Assembly: GCA_028023455.1 (NCBI GenBank)
Contig: JAQFVV010012394.1
Span: 28,847,010 to 28,911,009 of the forward strand
Length of the DNA stretch: 64,000 nt
Reading direction: 5' to 3'
From: Epiperipatus broadwayi
Lineage: Eukaryota; Onychophora; Udeonychophora; Euonychophora; Peripatidae
Numbering within the stretch: position 1 is the stretch's first letter; the number at the start of each line of letters is the position of its first letter. Both the position numbers and the translations under genes were made by a program. The notes under the pieces were generated by a model. That model was not told the DNA's origin, made no database searches, and saw only the letters and a program-made list of their open reading frames with translations. Below are positions 1 through 12,815 of the stretch, piece by piece.

Positions 1-540
1 TCTAATTTCTAGCTTGTAATTTCATCATTGAGGAGTCCTGGATCTAAGAGCACTGCACCTAGATATTAGGACTTAATGCAACTCTCCATCAAAGACAATT
101 TACCTATTCAGGTAAATATAAAGCTATGTTCCCAAGATAAAAGACAATAAGATTTTCAATCCAAGATAATTCATTTGTATAATCATACAAGTATGAACAC
201 TGTTCAATATTTACATATTTTGGTTTTTTTGATTTTTTAATAAACCTAGGCGCCATTATCTTATGGGCATAATTGGTATAAGACCACTAAAACATCACAT
301 GATCACTTTTTTCTATGGTTACACAAGCTGTAAAAACAGTAGTACTGCACACAGTAATCAATGGTTGGTAGAAGATTTGTGCAGAAAATTCCTATGTAGT
401 GCCTAGTTATCCAATATCCTCAGACTAGTTTTCAGTTTGTGGCTTTCATCAGTGAGAACCATTGGACCTGAAAGCATGGGATGTTTTAGTGCTTTAATAT
501 CCGTCCTGCTCATAGGATAATGGTGACTCTGCTCATTTCA
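1..540 (-). mobile_element. HH1 repeat, two antisense units plus inverted end
   Basis: Family HH1 is defined here by comparing copies within the window. The minus strand reads the unit in its ribozyme sense. Two hammerhead-like cores lie 424 bases apart (around 23-30 and 446-452), so this is a head-to-tail pair of about 425-bp units. After about 476 the sequence switches to the opposite orientation (the segment near TTTAGTG followed by the 'ggtgactctg' region), giving an inverted junction. The core at 417-458 has an extra A in the GAAA box, and the first core reads CATCATTG on the plus strand, so both are decayed. It is not protein-coding. Confidence 0.7.
417..458 (-). ncRNA. decayed hammerhead ribozyme motif of HH1
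   Basis: Read on the minus strand: stem I TTCTCA pairs with TGAGGA (6 pairs), the core CTGATGA is intact and the GTC cleavage triplet is present. The GAAA box has one extra A, and stem II (AGC against ACT) is weak. Probably inactive. It is useful because the third stem I pair is U-A here against U-G in the copy at 58008, so pairing is kept. Confidence 0.45.
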
Positions 541-1532
541 AATGATGAGATATGACATAGAATTATCTACTAGAAAAAAAGAAAAACTCTAGGAACGTTG
601 GAATTATTATTGATACTTTTAAAGAAGCAGGTGGAGAAATAGAAAAATTGTTGACAAACTTATACATCAAAGGTAAAAATGTATCAGATGATTAAAATAA
701 TGCATATTGATATTTAAGAATGATAATAAAGAAATTATTAGAAACTACAGCCCTAACAATCTTTCATCAATTCTAAACAAAATCTTTACCGAAATAATTG
801 CAATTCATCTCCAGTGAACATTAGATTCAAACAAACCAAAAAAAGAAAACAGCTGGATTTAAAAATAGTTTTATAGTAATGAATCACATTCTGGTGTAAG
901 AGAAGTTATAAAAGCAATCAATACATATGAGTTTTCATTATGATTTGAATTTGTAGACTATGATAAACATTTGATCCTTGAGTGTTACCATGGTAATTAA
1001 AGTTTTGCATCATCAAGACATTCTGAACACTATTTATCAAAATGCAACAGCAGTTATTAAATTGCATGATGATATTAAGAAGATTATCTTAAAGAAAGAT
1101 GTATGGCAGAGTGATTCTGTATCTCCAAAATTTTTTATAATAGTTGTACAAAAAGCATTTTATGGACCAAAATAAAAAATTAAGGAAATACATGGAGATT
1201 CTTTAAATCATCTAGATTTTACAGATGATGTGGTTGTTTCTACATACAATGCTTTAGGGCTTCAGGAAATGTTGCAGGAATTATCAGATGAATAGAAGAA
1301 GATAGAACTAAAAATAAATATTAAAAAGACCAAAGTAACATTCAATGAAATTTCTCAATAATCATGAATTAGAATTAACAATTTCAAATACCTTGGCCAG
1401 AATATTAATACATGTGGTGGCATAATGAATGAAATTAGTCATAGAATTAATCTTGGATGAACTGCCTTTGGTATTAATAATTAAATATTAAAAGGAAATT
1501 ATGCTTATGTGTTTGAAAAGAAAGGCTTTTCA
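540..1532 (+). pseudogene. RTE-clade LINE reverse transcriptase remnant (5' half of a split copy)
   Basis: Translation in several frames matches, segment by segment, the better RTE copy at 42690-44520: the 'GII' template segment near 600, the palm region near 940-1000 (FVDYDKH for FVDYEKAFD), 'IYQNATAVIKLHDD' at about 1030-1070, the motif B region as 'VWQSDSVSP', and motif C as FTDD near 1220. Many stops and frameshifts show it is dead. It stops at about 1532 in (TA)n, and the rest of the same element resumes at 7130. RTE elements encode an endonuclease-reverse transcriptase that copies its RNA at a nicked target; the endonuclease part is missing. Confidence 0.8.
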
Positions 1533-1547
1533 ATATATATATATATA

Positions 1548-1677
1548 TTGTAACCCGATGAAATGGAGAGATAGATAAGAGAGAAAAGAAAAGAAGGAAA
1601 ATAAATGGAGGTAATGATAATGACAAAGATAAATTGTATGAAAATGAAATGAGAGAGGCCAATTGTAACCTAATAAA

Positions 1678-1713
<36 letters not shown>

Positions 1714-2110
1714 AAAGAAAATAAAATAAAGGAGAGATAATGATAATGACAGAGATAAATGATGGGAAAGAAAAGAATTGAGAGGGAAAAGAAATGAGGA
1801 AAAGTAATAGAAATGATATATATATATATATAATGGAGAGAGAGAAGAAATGAGATGATGGGAAAGATATGAAAGAGAGATATATGAAGAAAATAGAATA
1901 AAGGAGAGAAATGAAATGAGATGATGGAAAGATATGAGAAAAGAATGTTTTAAATGGCTAAGATGATAGAAAGATATGAAAAGGAATAGAAGAAAGGAGA
2001 GAGAAATGAAATGAGATGATAGAAAGAAATGACATGAAAAGAAATGGAATAGAATTGTAATGAGATGAAATGCAATATAAATGAGAGACTCTAAATGACT
2101 CGGCTCAGTG
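1548..2110 (+). repeat. long purine-rich (GA/GAAA) low-complexity tract
   Basis: About 550 bases are overwhelmingly A and G on the plus strand, including a clean (GA)n run at about 1680-1710 and irregular GATGAAATGG, GAGAGA and AGAAATGAGATGATGG-type units. The tract starts just after the boundary TTGTAACCC at 1548-1556. The minus-strand reading frame across 1474-1662 is a by-product of the (CT)n strand, not a gene. Confidence 0.8.
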
Positions 2111-5100
2111 GGGTTACAATAAATTTAAAGAAATGATCCAGAGATGTATAATCAAATAAAGGTCAAATCCAATATTGATGAGCTATAACTAATACAGCTT
2201 ATTGATATTTTAATAAACCATACAAAAGATTATCTAAAATTACTAATCAATGCTTACCATATTAGTCCTACTAATAGATTATACACCCTCTGAATAAGAC
2301 CTATGATGCTTTGCTTTAAAATATTATCTTACAGAATTATATTTACTAAACAACAAGAGTAAATAACCTCAGGGATTTTAAAACTAAAACTCTTGTGTAA
2401 GATTAAAGTTTAAATTAAGTTGCCTAACAAGAATTACTGTGATTAATAAATAAATGACATCTTAGCTGACCATAAAATAATTATAATATGTTCAATCTTA
2501 AAATAATAAACAAACAAATACTAATTCACAAAATTTAATGAATCAATTTAAATTTAACTAATAATGGCCTATTATCTAAGATATTACTTGAGCAAAGAAA
2601 AGAGCAAGGGTACTTTTAATGCCTTTCCATACTCACAGACAACCACTAAAGACCTCAAATGCAAATGGATTAGAATTCTTTAAATATATAAGATTTAAGA
2701 TGATGATAGATGATATGCAGTGAATATAAGATAATGTGCAGCTTTTAAAATAATATTAATTAAAATATTCTTCTGAAGTACTAATATTGTTAATCTGATA
2801 TTGCATAATCTTTAGTCTGAAAGATATATTGATAATTAAAAAAATAAACTTTTAATTAAATATTTAATTATGTATCTGCTATAGTGCAATTATCTGTATT
2901 TGTGATTCAATATGAGAATCATTTACTTTAACATAACTTTTTACAATTTTCAAGACAGTATCAACTATATTTAATTAACTTAGAATATCCTTGTGATTTT
3001 CTGAATTGAAGATTAAATAACTTTAAAATTTTAAGATTTTTGTGAACTTGGAACCCAAGACAATAATATATTTTCATATAAAAGTAAAACAAACAAACAA
3101 AACTTTTCAAATAATAATAATTTGATTTATTAATAATGAGAAGAAATGTTTATAAATATAGTGGAATACAAACAGTGCCAATACCACATTAAGATTTTAT
3201 AATTATTTGGACTAATTAATAACATTACTGTGTCATCTACTAATCAGAATAACACACAGAACTATGTTTATATTGAAAACCCTAAGCTTGATTTTATACT
3301 CCTCAACTTAACAAACGCTAAGTTGGAGTAAGCATATTCAACAATACTTTTTAAAAATATCACCACTAGTTTCACGGATATAACTAATATCACAGCTAGA
3401 TATATCTTTATATCAGATTAAGCTAATACTAAAATTAAACTAACTTAAGTGTATGGGACAATCATTCATCAGAGATCAGTTATACTTTTTTATAAATAAC
3501 TTTAGTCCACATAAAATTATTCCCTCAATGTTTTAAAGATAATGATGTAACAGACTTACAAATCCAGCGGCGAAATTCTGGATGAAAATATTAAATTATT
3601 ATGTGTGAATTGCCACTTATACCATATGCATATTTAATATACTTTAAAATAAATATAACTTATTGTTGGTTAGCTTGTGTGTGATAAAACTATCATAGCA
3701 ACACAATTCAAACATTGATATACCTATGAGCCTTAAATTAGCTACAACTACCTGAAGAAATACATTTCCTCAAACAAGCATATCTTGTCATCACAAATCT
3801 AAAACAAATGCAACATCACCTATTGTGGTGGAATTAGCATTAAGTCATCATGAATGATAGGCAAAAAATATAAAGATACTAGGCTCCTCAGAGCTGGAAA
3901 ACAATATGGTGGCTTCCAAAAATACCTAACTTCGAGGCAAAAATGACAATGTCTGGAATTTATCTTCAGTACATCTGGGAACAGGAACACCCACCAGAAA
4001 AGCACAATCCTCTCATGGGATTTCCAATGCTTGTAAATGTGATCATCATCACTGAAAAATATAATGTAATACCCTCCTTTTGGGGACAAGCACCATCAAA
4101 TCATGGAAATACAATACAATAAGGATGGAGGACTTTCTCGACTCCATAAGCATATTCAAAAATTATATACTAAGCCTAACTCTAGAGGCTAACAAATTCT
4201 AACTAATAGCAAGATATATATACTTCACTTAAACTACTAAGTTATTTCCAAGAAATTTATAAAATACAAAACGTATATTCAATGTTCGAACCAACAAAGC
4301 AAACTATGTGTCAATTGACTACTGTAGAGAATACTTTGCACAATGCACACATAAAATATTAAATGCTAAAAATATAGTACTAGTGGACTTTTGAAATTGT
4401 AAATTAAATGCAAGAATATTTACTTCTCGATGAATATAAAATATTTGTAATTATTCTTAATATAACATTCATAAAACAAATGAATGGATATTCTCTGATA
4501 AACTACTTTAGTAAATTTAAAATAGAATTGAGTAAAACATCCCATTTATATGAAAATAAGACTGTGATATTTAAATCTCTATAATAAAATTATTAAATAG
4601 AAACCAGCTAGTGTAATGCTCGATAAATAAACTAAATCTACTTAAGAATGGCAAGAAACATTTGCTCATTCAAATAAACCTATTTCGTTTTAAAATTATA
4701 ACCTTAGTTTACCTGTATATTTATGCAAAAAGTGTTACATAAAAATTTAATAGCATAAATATTTTTATGGTTTTCTTTTTTTTTTAAACCAATAAAGCAG
4801 ACCATAAAAAAAAAAAAAATAATAATACATTAATTCAAGTTCATATTTCGGCTCCGTGTTGACTTTTCCATTTCATAATGTGTAGATAATTTATCCAGGT
4901 TTAGATATCTATTTAAATTCGAAGCTTCAACTAATACATTTATATACATGGCAATCATTTCCAAACGAAAATGTTCAGTAGTTCTTTATATAAACACGTT
5001 CACTTTCTTTTATCTTTAAAGATAATTTTAAATATTAAAATAATAAAACATCGTAAGCATAAACATAAGTTGGCATTGGAAAATAAATTATTCAACTGAG

Positions 5101-7106
5101 TAGCATAAGTATAATAAGCATAAGTATAAGTAAAATAAGCCGGCATTGAAAACAATAAATTCTTCAGCTGAGTACATGTTTTTTTTTATATATTTATAAT
5201 CCTAGGTTCAAACGTGGAATAATTATAATATATCTATTTAATTAACTTTCACTGTTCTTCTTTAGATAAATGCATTTTTTTAATATAGAGCTCTTTTTTT
5301 AAAACGTTTCTTAATATTTAAAAATGTATTTCTTTTTTTTAAAAACAAATTTCCTTTTATTTATTTTTAAACATAAGAGTAGACTTTGTTTATAATTAAG
5401 GACGCTCCTTGGTTTATGTGCTACGGTCAATGGTTATAAAGTTACTTATAAGTACTAGCAATTATAACCAAACATTATGCATTTGATAGAGACAAGTTCA
5501 TTAATAATATTTTTTAAAATTCTTTTAAAATTTTACTTCCAAACAAATTCTTTCCATATTACTAGCATAAACGAGAATTAGTATTTTAAAATACATATTG
5601 TCCACAGAAACATTATTCTGTTAAGAGCATTTTTAAATGTCTATATCATCTATTAAGTAATAAAGTATTAAATTTAATGTCACTTCTAATCTATAAAGAC
5701 GCTTACGCATTTCCATTTTAATATTTTAAAATGTTTGAATGTCTTTTTTTTTTTAATTTCTTCTTCACGTATATTTTTAATTTAATAGGAGGTATACTAT
5801 AGTTTAATGCAATAAAGTCTTTAGCCATAACAATACTTAATAATTTAAGTTTTATTTCTAAATAAAGAAAAATGAATAGATAAAAGTAAATGAAATATGA
5901 GACGCTGTATTTTTTTCTGCAAACATTTTACCGTCAATTTTAATGCCTCAACTGGAATAAAAAACTATCAGGAAAAACGGATTACCTTTTCTTCTCAGCC
6001 CACTGTCATTACTGGAGGATTTAAAATAATGGTTTTAAATACATACTTTTATTTTTTTTTAGAAAATATAAAGTTTTAAAAATTACTTTTTATTAAATTA
6101 CTATTAAGATTTAGCTACACATATATTTAAAACAGATCAGCAACTGAATAACCCTTTAGATCTCCGTTTTTCTCACAATTTTTCACCCACCTACAGTTTA
6201 ATTAATTAAAAACCAATAAAAACTATTTTTTATTAAATTTAAATATTCCAACAAACTAGCTGTAGAATCGATCTAATGACGTAATCAATACCACGTGACC
6301 TTCAGCTAGAAATCAAAATTTTATTATTAACAAATATTGTGCAATAATTTTTTTTAAATGATATTTTATAACCCAATAGTAAAATAAACATAAAATTTAA
6401 AGTTATAGTCTTTATTAAACCCATAAATATTTCATTGAAATAATTATATCCACACATTTGTTTTATTTACTTATTTTAAATAATATTGGAATTAATTTAT
6501 TTTTTTATTCTTATGTTTTCCATGTCAATGCATGCATATTCTCACATACGTTTGACGTTACATTAATTGTTTAAAATTATTTTTAGAATTACAACAATAG
6601 AATGTTAATGAATATTTAATCTAAATAATTTTTATAACTGAATGTTAAGCTACAAAAACTAACAACAAATATTCTTATTTTTTAATAAAAACTTATATAT
6701 CATTTTTTTTTAAATTTATTACTTACTTATTCCAACTTAATAATAATATCTTATTATTATTGTTTAAACATTAAAATAGATTATACTGATAGTTATTTTA
6801 GAATACATTTAATATTACTTACAAAACTGACAATTATTTCTGATATCTTTCTTTTTTTTTTAGAATTCAAATTATTATTTAGCATTTCTTACCAACCTAA
6901 CTCATATATCTTTTTCAAATACTTAGACATAATTCTATAATACAATAATGATTACAATCAATTCAAGATTATCCTAGTTTAGTCATTAACTAATTTAATT
7001 TTCATTTTTATCATTATTATTTTTTTTTAAATCAGACAATTTCAAACCAAAAGGTTAAGCTAAGATAACTTTTAGCTCCTTTTGGAACTAAGTGAAACTT
7101 CAGTTA
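2111..7106. other. A+T-rich stretch, no recognised gene
   Basis: Very A+T-rich sequence with homopolymer runs. Small open frames (for example 3820-4089 minus and 5897-6079 plus) show no family resemblance and no codon bias. The stretch lies between the two halves of the split RTE copy, bounded by TTGTAACCC at 1548 and AGGTACAA at 7106-7113, so much of 1548-7113 may be one inserted unit. Confidence 0.5.
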
Positions 7107-7129
7107 GGTACAATATATATATATATATT

Positions 7130-7540
7130 ATCAGTTTTTACTTATGGATCTAAGACTTGGATACTTTATAGAAGAATAACTCAGAGACTTCAGTCCACTG
7201 AATGAAGTATGGAAAGCTATTTATTGGGACTAACAAGAAGGTGTTGAAACAAAATACTTAGGTGAGAAACAGATATTATTCACATCATTGAAAGAATTAA
7301 GAGACAAGTACAAATGGGCTGGATATTTTTTAGAAGAAATGACAATAGATGAACAGTTGAATCTTAAACAGAATTCCAAATGATTGAAAACAACCTGGAA
7401 AATAACCTCCCATGAGATAGATGAATAAAATAAAAACGTTTGCTGATGTGATGTGGAAAACGAAGGCCATAGATCAAAGAAACTGCATTAAACAAGTGGA
7501 TTGACAATGTTTGAAAATGATGATAATGAATATTAAATTA
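7130..7540 (+). pseudogene. RTE LINE 3' half (second part of the split copy)
   Basis: It picks up with 'TYGSKTWI' (LTYGSETW in the 44-kb copy) and continues through the region equivalent to 'RRDRKHNVWVREQTDIIDLIEKIKSLKWSWAGH' into the 3' end with a GATGATAATGAA tail near 7525. Against the 44-kb copy, the piece ending at 1532 and this one abut with only about 20 bases missing. Frames are broken throughout. Confidence 0.75.
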
Positions 7541-8380
7541 TTTTCATCAAAAGAATTCCATTCAGATTTAATTATATGGATAATTTCATTCAATATGTTA
7601 TCATTCATATTAATAATATAGATGTAATTGAAGTGAGAATAACTACTTCCCGCTGAGTTATGTAACATCAAAACTACAAAGACAGAATTCTGGCTGTCCT
7701 AGTAGTTTGACGTTAGGTAATTTATGGGAAAGTAGTTACTTCCACTTCAATGACTGATATTTAAAAGTTAAGATTATTATTTATTAATAATATCAAACTT
7801 TATTTACTCCCTTTTTTTGTAAAACTATTGAACATTATTTTATTCATTTTAGCATTTATCTTAAGTCCTATTTTCTTGCTTTCATCTGATAGCTTTTCTA
7901 ATTTTTCTTCAAGTTATAAAACATTATTTCAAAGATAAGTTCATCATTTGAAAATTTAGAAGTAATCTCTATTAATTTTATTATATGTATTTCTATTTTC
8001 ATCCTCAAAATATTTCACATTAAACTAATATAAAAGTATTGGACATACGCAAGTACAATGTTGTACCTCTATGATATCACCATGTAATTTAATATCCATC
8101 CTTCCATCTATCTAATCATCCATCTACTTATTTGTTCACCTATATAGATAGGAAGAGTTTGATAATATAATAGGTGTATGTTTTGATACGGCAAAGTTTT
8201 ATTTACCAATGTGAATGGAATTGCTTAATTGGTATATCACAGTGTATAGTGTTCCATATTTTTAAGCCCATTTGATAACATTTTTTAATACTAGTATATA
8301 ATTTATATTTCTATAACCAATTATAAATTCAGCTTGTTCTTTTTGATTAATTTTGTATACATATTAAATATAGTAAAAAA
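7541..8380. other. A+T-rich, no gene; short ATCC/ATCT repeat
   Basis: No recognisable coding signal. A degenerate CATC/ATCT tetranucleotide patch lies at about 8090-8150. Confidence 0.5.
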
Positions 8381-8383
8381 TGT

Positions 8384-9030
8384 ATGGAATATAAAATGGA
8401 GATTAATGTTGAGAAGATTAAGTGTTTATTGATAAGGAGAAATATACAAAGACTGCAAATTAAAATCCATGATAACATAGTTCAACAAGTGAGGGTGGAA
8501 GAAGTGAAGATGAAGCTAAAAGAAGAATATTGGCAAAGGATGCATTTATTAAAAGAAAGAAAAATATTTTGTGGACATTTGAAGAGAGAATTAAGGAAAA
8601 GGTTAATTAAATGATATGGGTGAAGTGTACTATTGCATGGTTGTGAAACATGAACAATGAATAATAAAATTAGGAATAGATTGGAAGCCTTTGAGATGTG
8701 ATCATGGAAAAAAATGGAAAAAATTAGTTGAATGAATAAAATAACAAATGAAGAAGTTTGGAAAAGAGTAAATAAAAAAAGAAGATTGATTAAGGAAATT
8801 AGAAAGACAAACTGGATAAGACATATTAATAAAAAGTATAGTTTAATGAAAGTTGTTTTGGAGAAAATGATGAGTGGAAACAAAAAGAAAGGATGGAAAA
8901 GATTGAAATTATTGAACGATATAAGAGATGGGAAGAGTTGTGTGGAATTGAAAAGCTGAGCAATGAAAAGGATGGAGTAGAAAAATGGGTGAATTGGTGA
9001 TGTTACTACTTTCTGGATTCTGTCAATGGG
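8384..9030 (+). pseudogene. LINE 3' region, second RTE-like family
   Basis: Read across stops, the plus strand gives the typical C-terminal end of an RTE-like LINE polyprotein: 'VEKIKCLLI', 'KERKIFCGHLKRELRKRLIK', then 'WSVLLHGCET.TMNNKIRNRLEAFEM.SWKKMEKIS.MNKITNEEVWKRVNKKRRLIKEI', 'NWIRHI' and a basic tail. The RT catalytic motifs lie upstream in full elements and are absent here. Internal stops (for example after 8614 and around 8700) show it is dead. The minus-strand 133-residue frame at 8482-8883 is an antisense shadow. Confidence 0.7.
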
Positions 9031-11365
9031 AAAAAATACTATTGATGATTCAGTATAGTGTGCTAAAATCCACTATTGTTTATATATTATGTATTTATAG
9101 ATTTATCTTTCAAAAGGAAATTTTATTCACAAACCATAAGAATCATTTACAAAAGGAAGGACAATTACATATCAATCTCAAAGGAGACTAGTCAACAAAA
9201 TCAGAGGTTACACTTGTATATATAAACAAAAAACAATTAATTTCAAATCAATTACATTAAGACATTAGTTATCACCAGAAATTGAAGACATCTAACTTCC
9301 CATTCCAGAAATCATAGTAGTGGCCCATTTACATTAATCTGATCATGTATATCACATATATGATGGTCTTAGTCAATTCAAACACATATAAGTTTGTTTA
9401 ATTTATGAACATGTGGACAATGATTAAAACCATATTTGGCCATTTAGTCTATAGAGCTTTATCTTATCAAGTGAAGAGTATTTCCAATGTTTCTGTGTGT
9501 ATTAATTTAACATGTTAAATATCAAGAGATTAATCATTATGAACCATACATGAAAACCATACACTTTACTTATAGATCATGAGGTTAGCCAATCCAATAT
9601 AGGGATTACATTGATAAAAATGACTTAAAAGCAGGTTTTCATAGAATACGTAAGACTGAAAATTACACGAAATATATCATAGATTCTTTACAGTAAACAA
9701 ATCAGTTACCATTAAGCATTATTAAAGCAGTCTTAATATATTTATTGGGTCATTGATTAAAACTGATCCATTAATCAAATGAAAACCCTTTCGTATTATT
9801 CATCAATTAGGTGAATAACTTTATAATGGCATTTTCTAGTTCTTGGATCTCTTCCATATAAAGTTTATCTAGAATGTTTTAGATAAATGGTTCATTCAAA
9901 TTTTCTCAGTATCTGTGGATTTACAACTTTATATTCTTTTCATCATCGATACTACACTTTGTTTTAGGTTTATTAGGGACCAGGTCTGGTTGAAAATTAT
10001 TTAAAAATGATTGCATTAAGATATATATCATCTGTGGACCTTTTTTTTTTGCCTCTATATAATACAATTCATTATCACTATTTTAACCATTATTGATTCA
10101 ATGCAGAATAGAGGTTTCTCCAAGCTTAATCCACTTTACCCAATCTCTAACTTCCCTTCTCTACATCACACTAGCAAACTTCCTTATTTTATCTATCTTT
10201 TTTCATATGTGATCTTCCATTTACTAACTCTTTGAATTTCAACTATCAATCTCTTATTTCTTCTAGAAATATCCCCCAACAACTACATTTCTGTCTTTAA
10301 TTTATTTAATGAGTATCAGTAATCTTGCCATGTATTTCATTTTTAATCCCTTTTTGTTATTTCTTATATTGCTTTATACTTCATTGAGTAGTACTTTCTG
10401 CATTGCTCTTCCGTTAAGTGTCCAAGTCTCAGGTTATTAAAAATCTTTATTTTCAAACACACAGGCATATTTCCTTTTAATATTGTTATTTCTATTAAAA
10501 GTACTTCAGCCAAGTTTAATTCTATGATTAATTTTACCAATTACATTTCAATCTGTATTAATAATTTGACGGTAATAAGATTACTAGTCAGTTTACGCTT
10601 GTGCACTTTGAACTGCCGAGTATGTGTAAATGTACACATACATATGCGTTCGTGACTCTATCACTATATACATATACATCCACACACGCTATGTATAATG
10701 TACAAAGCTATCACTTTAGCTTCCACAAGGATCAATTTTACCTATAGTTTCTGACAAACTTAAGCTTGCAATAAATCATGTTTTAAAATGATTCAGCACG
10801 AAATTCGTGTTGTAATAAAGACTGCGTCGCCCGGACTTTAATCTGTCAGTAGAAACTGGAAAAATCGAGTTCTTTTTCACTCCAGGGAATAAATTACATT
10901 GTTCGCTTGTAATAGGAATTCTGATATGTAAATATCGTTTGGTAACTATACACTGCTACTAAATTTTATAGTTTTGATTCAAAGAATTCGATTGTATACG
11001 CACACATGAGAAATATATATATATATATGTGTGTAATGGAAAATATATTAGATATGTATATAGTTTAGAGAGAAAAAGACATCTCCAACACTATCAACAT
11101 AATAATCCGTCATTTGTAAATGAATGAGACCACTATAAATACAGAATAAAAATAGGAAGACAAAAAAAAGAAAACAAAACATTGTATTCAAAAATTAAAA
11201 TTAAAGAATGGAAATATACACTATCAGTAACTTAATTGGTGCAAGAAAATGAACAATAAAGCAAGAGGCTAAGAGGGGTTGAACCAGTTTCTAACCTAAG
11301 TTTGAAGACCGTATTGGTAAAAGAATAACGGTGATTAGCTTAATTATTAAAAAAAATTCACTAGC
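9031..11365. other. A+T-rich, no gene recognised
   Basis: No protein or RNA family recognised. Short TA/TATG/CACA microsatellite patches occur around 10620-10700 and 11010-11040. Confidence 0.5.
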
Positions 11366-12187
11366 AATTCTATCCATAGAGTTGTGTCACCCAGTGCAAG
11401 CCATAGTTATCAATCAATGCTAGAAGGTTTGTGCATCAAAGTCCCTATTTAGTGCCAAATCATCCAGTATTACCTGATTAGTTTCCAGCTTGTGACTTTC
11501 ATCAGTTAGGAGACTTGAATTTGAGAACCATGCACTTAGATCTTAGGATCAACTGCAACTTCCAGCAAACACTTTTGACCTTTTTAGTTAACTGCAAAAC
11601 TATAAACCCAAAATGAAAACACAATGAATCAATCCAAGCTAATTCACCAATCTGAACCCATTTCAGTATCTATAAATTTTGGTATATTTGGGTCTTAATA
11701 ACCACAGTCACCAACATTCTTTTCTGCACGATTGGTATTAAAGCACTAAAACAGCACATGATCACCATTTCTTATGTTTACCCAATCTATTAAACAGTAG
11801 CAACTCTACACAGTAGTGTCATCCAGTAGAAGTCATAGTGATAAATGAAAGATTTATGCATCAAAGTTCCTATCTAGTGCCTACTCATTCACTAATCCCA
11901 GACTAGTTTCTAGCTTGTGGCTTTCATCAGTGAAAAACCTTAGATCTGAGAGCACTGCAACTAGATTTTAGAATTTAATGCAACCCCCTAGCAGCCATCT
12001 TTTAACTTTTTATTTAAATATAAAGCTGTAACTCCAAAATGAAAACAAAGTTTTCAATCCAGGCTAATTTACTTGTATAGTTATATAGATCTTTGGTGGC
12101 TTCGGTTTTTTAATAACCATATTCACCAACATTCAAATCACCAAAACAACACACAGTCATCATTTCTTATGCATACACAATCTTTAA
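11366..12187 (-). mobile_element. HH1 repeat, two antisense head-to-tail units
   Basis: Two minus-strand HH1 units follow each other. Their hammerhead cores (plus-strand CATCAG at 11500 and 11925) are 425 bases apart, the same spacing as at 1-458. The first core is decayed (stem III GTC is ATC); the second, at 11895-11936, is nearly intact. A plus-strand HH1 copy follows at about 12195, making a large inverted pair. Confidence 0.8.
11895..11936 (-). ncRNA. hammerhead ribozyme candidate in HH1
   Basis: On the minus strand: stem I TTTTCA/TGGGAT (A-U, C-G, two U-G, U-A), core CTGATGA, stem II AGC-CACAA-GCT, GAAAC, two-pair stem III closing on TA, then the GTC cleavage site. Stem II AGC/GCT replaces GGC/GCC of the copy at 58008, a compensated change. 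The first stem II position is A opposite A, which is not ideal. Confidence 0.6.
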
Positions 12188-12194
12188 AGTAATA

Positions 12195-12815
12195 GCAACT
12201 CTTTCCCATAAACTAGAAACTATTCTGGGGATATTGGATGAGTATGCACTAAACAAGCATTTTGATGCACAAGATACATTGGATATGAAGGCATGCATTA
12301 GGCAGCATTACAATATGGCAAGGATGTTACTGTTTTAACAAATTGTGTAAACATAATAAATAATGATCATGTGATATTTTAGTGGCTTAATACCAATGCT
12401 GGCTAAAGGATATTGGTGACTATGGTTTTTAAAAAACCAAAGACCCTAAAATGTAGAGATACTGAACTGAGTTCATATCTGTGGCTGTATTCATTTTAGG
12501 CTCCATACTTTATAGTTAATTAAAAAGGTAAAAAAATGGCTGCTGGAAGGTTGCCTGAAATCCAAAAGATCTAGATGCAGTGTTCTCAGATCTAAGATTC
12601 CTCACTGATAAAACACACAAGCTAGATACAATTTTGGGAAAATTGGATCAGTAGGCATTAGATAGAGATTTTGATGCACAGACTTTCCAGTGTCCATTGA
12701 TTACTATAGCTTGCACTGGGTGGCGCTACTGTATAAAAAGAGTTGCTAATGTTTTAACAGATTGTGTAACCATAAGAAATGGTCATCATGGAATATTTTA
12801 GTTGTTTAAAAAATT
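12195..12815 (+). mobile_element. HH1 repeat, sense unit
   Basis: One full HH1 unit plus part of a second in plus orientation, starting within the hammerhead ('aaactagaaactattctgggg') and running past a second hammerhead site at about 12602-12645. That second core reads CTGATAA, with the essential G lost. With the preceding antisense units it forms an inverted repeat of several hundred bases. Confidence 0.75.

Noticed and set aside
3820-4089. 89-codon minus-strand open frame
   Set aside because: No family resemblance, no related copies, and length is expected by chance over this much sequence.
8482-8883. 133-codon minus-strand open frame
   Set aside because: Antisense shadow of the A/G-rich LINE coding strand; the plus-strand translation is the recognisable one.
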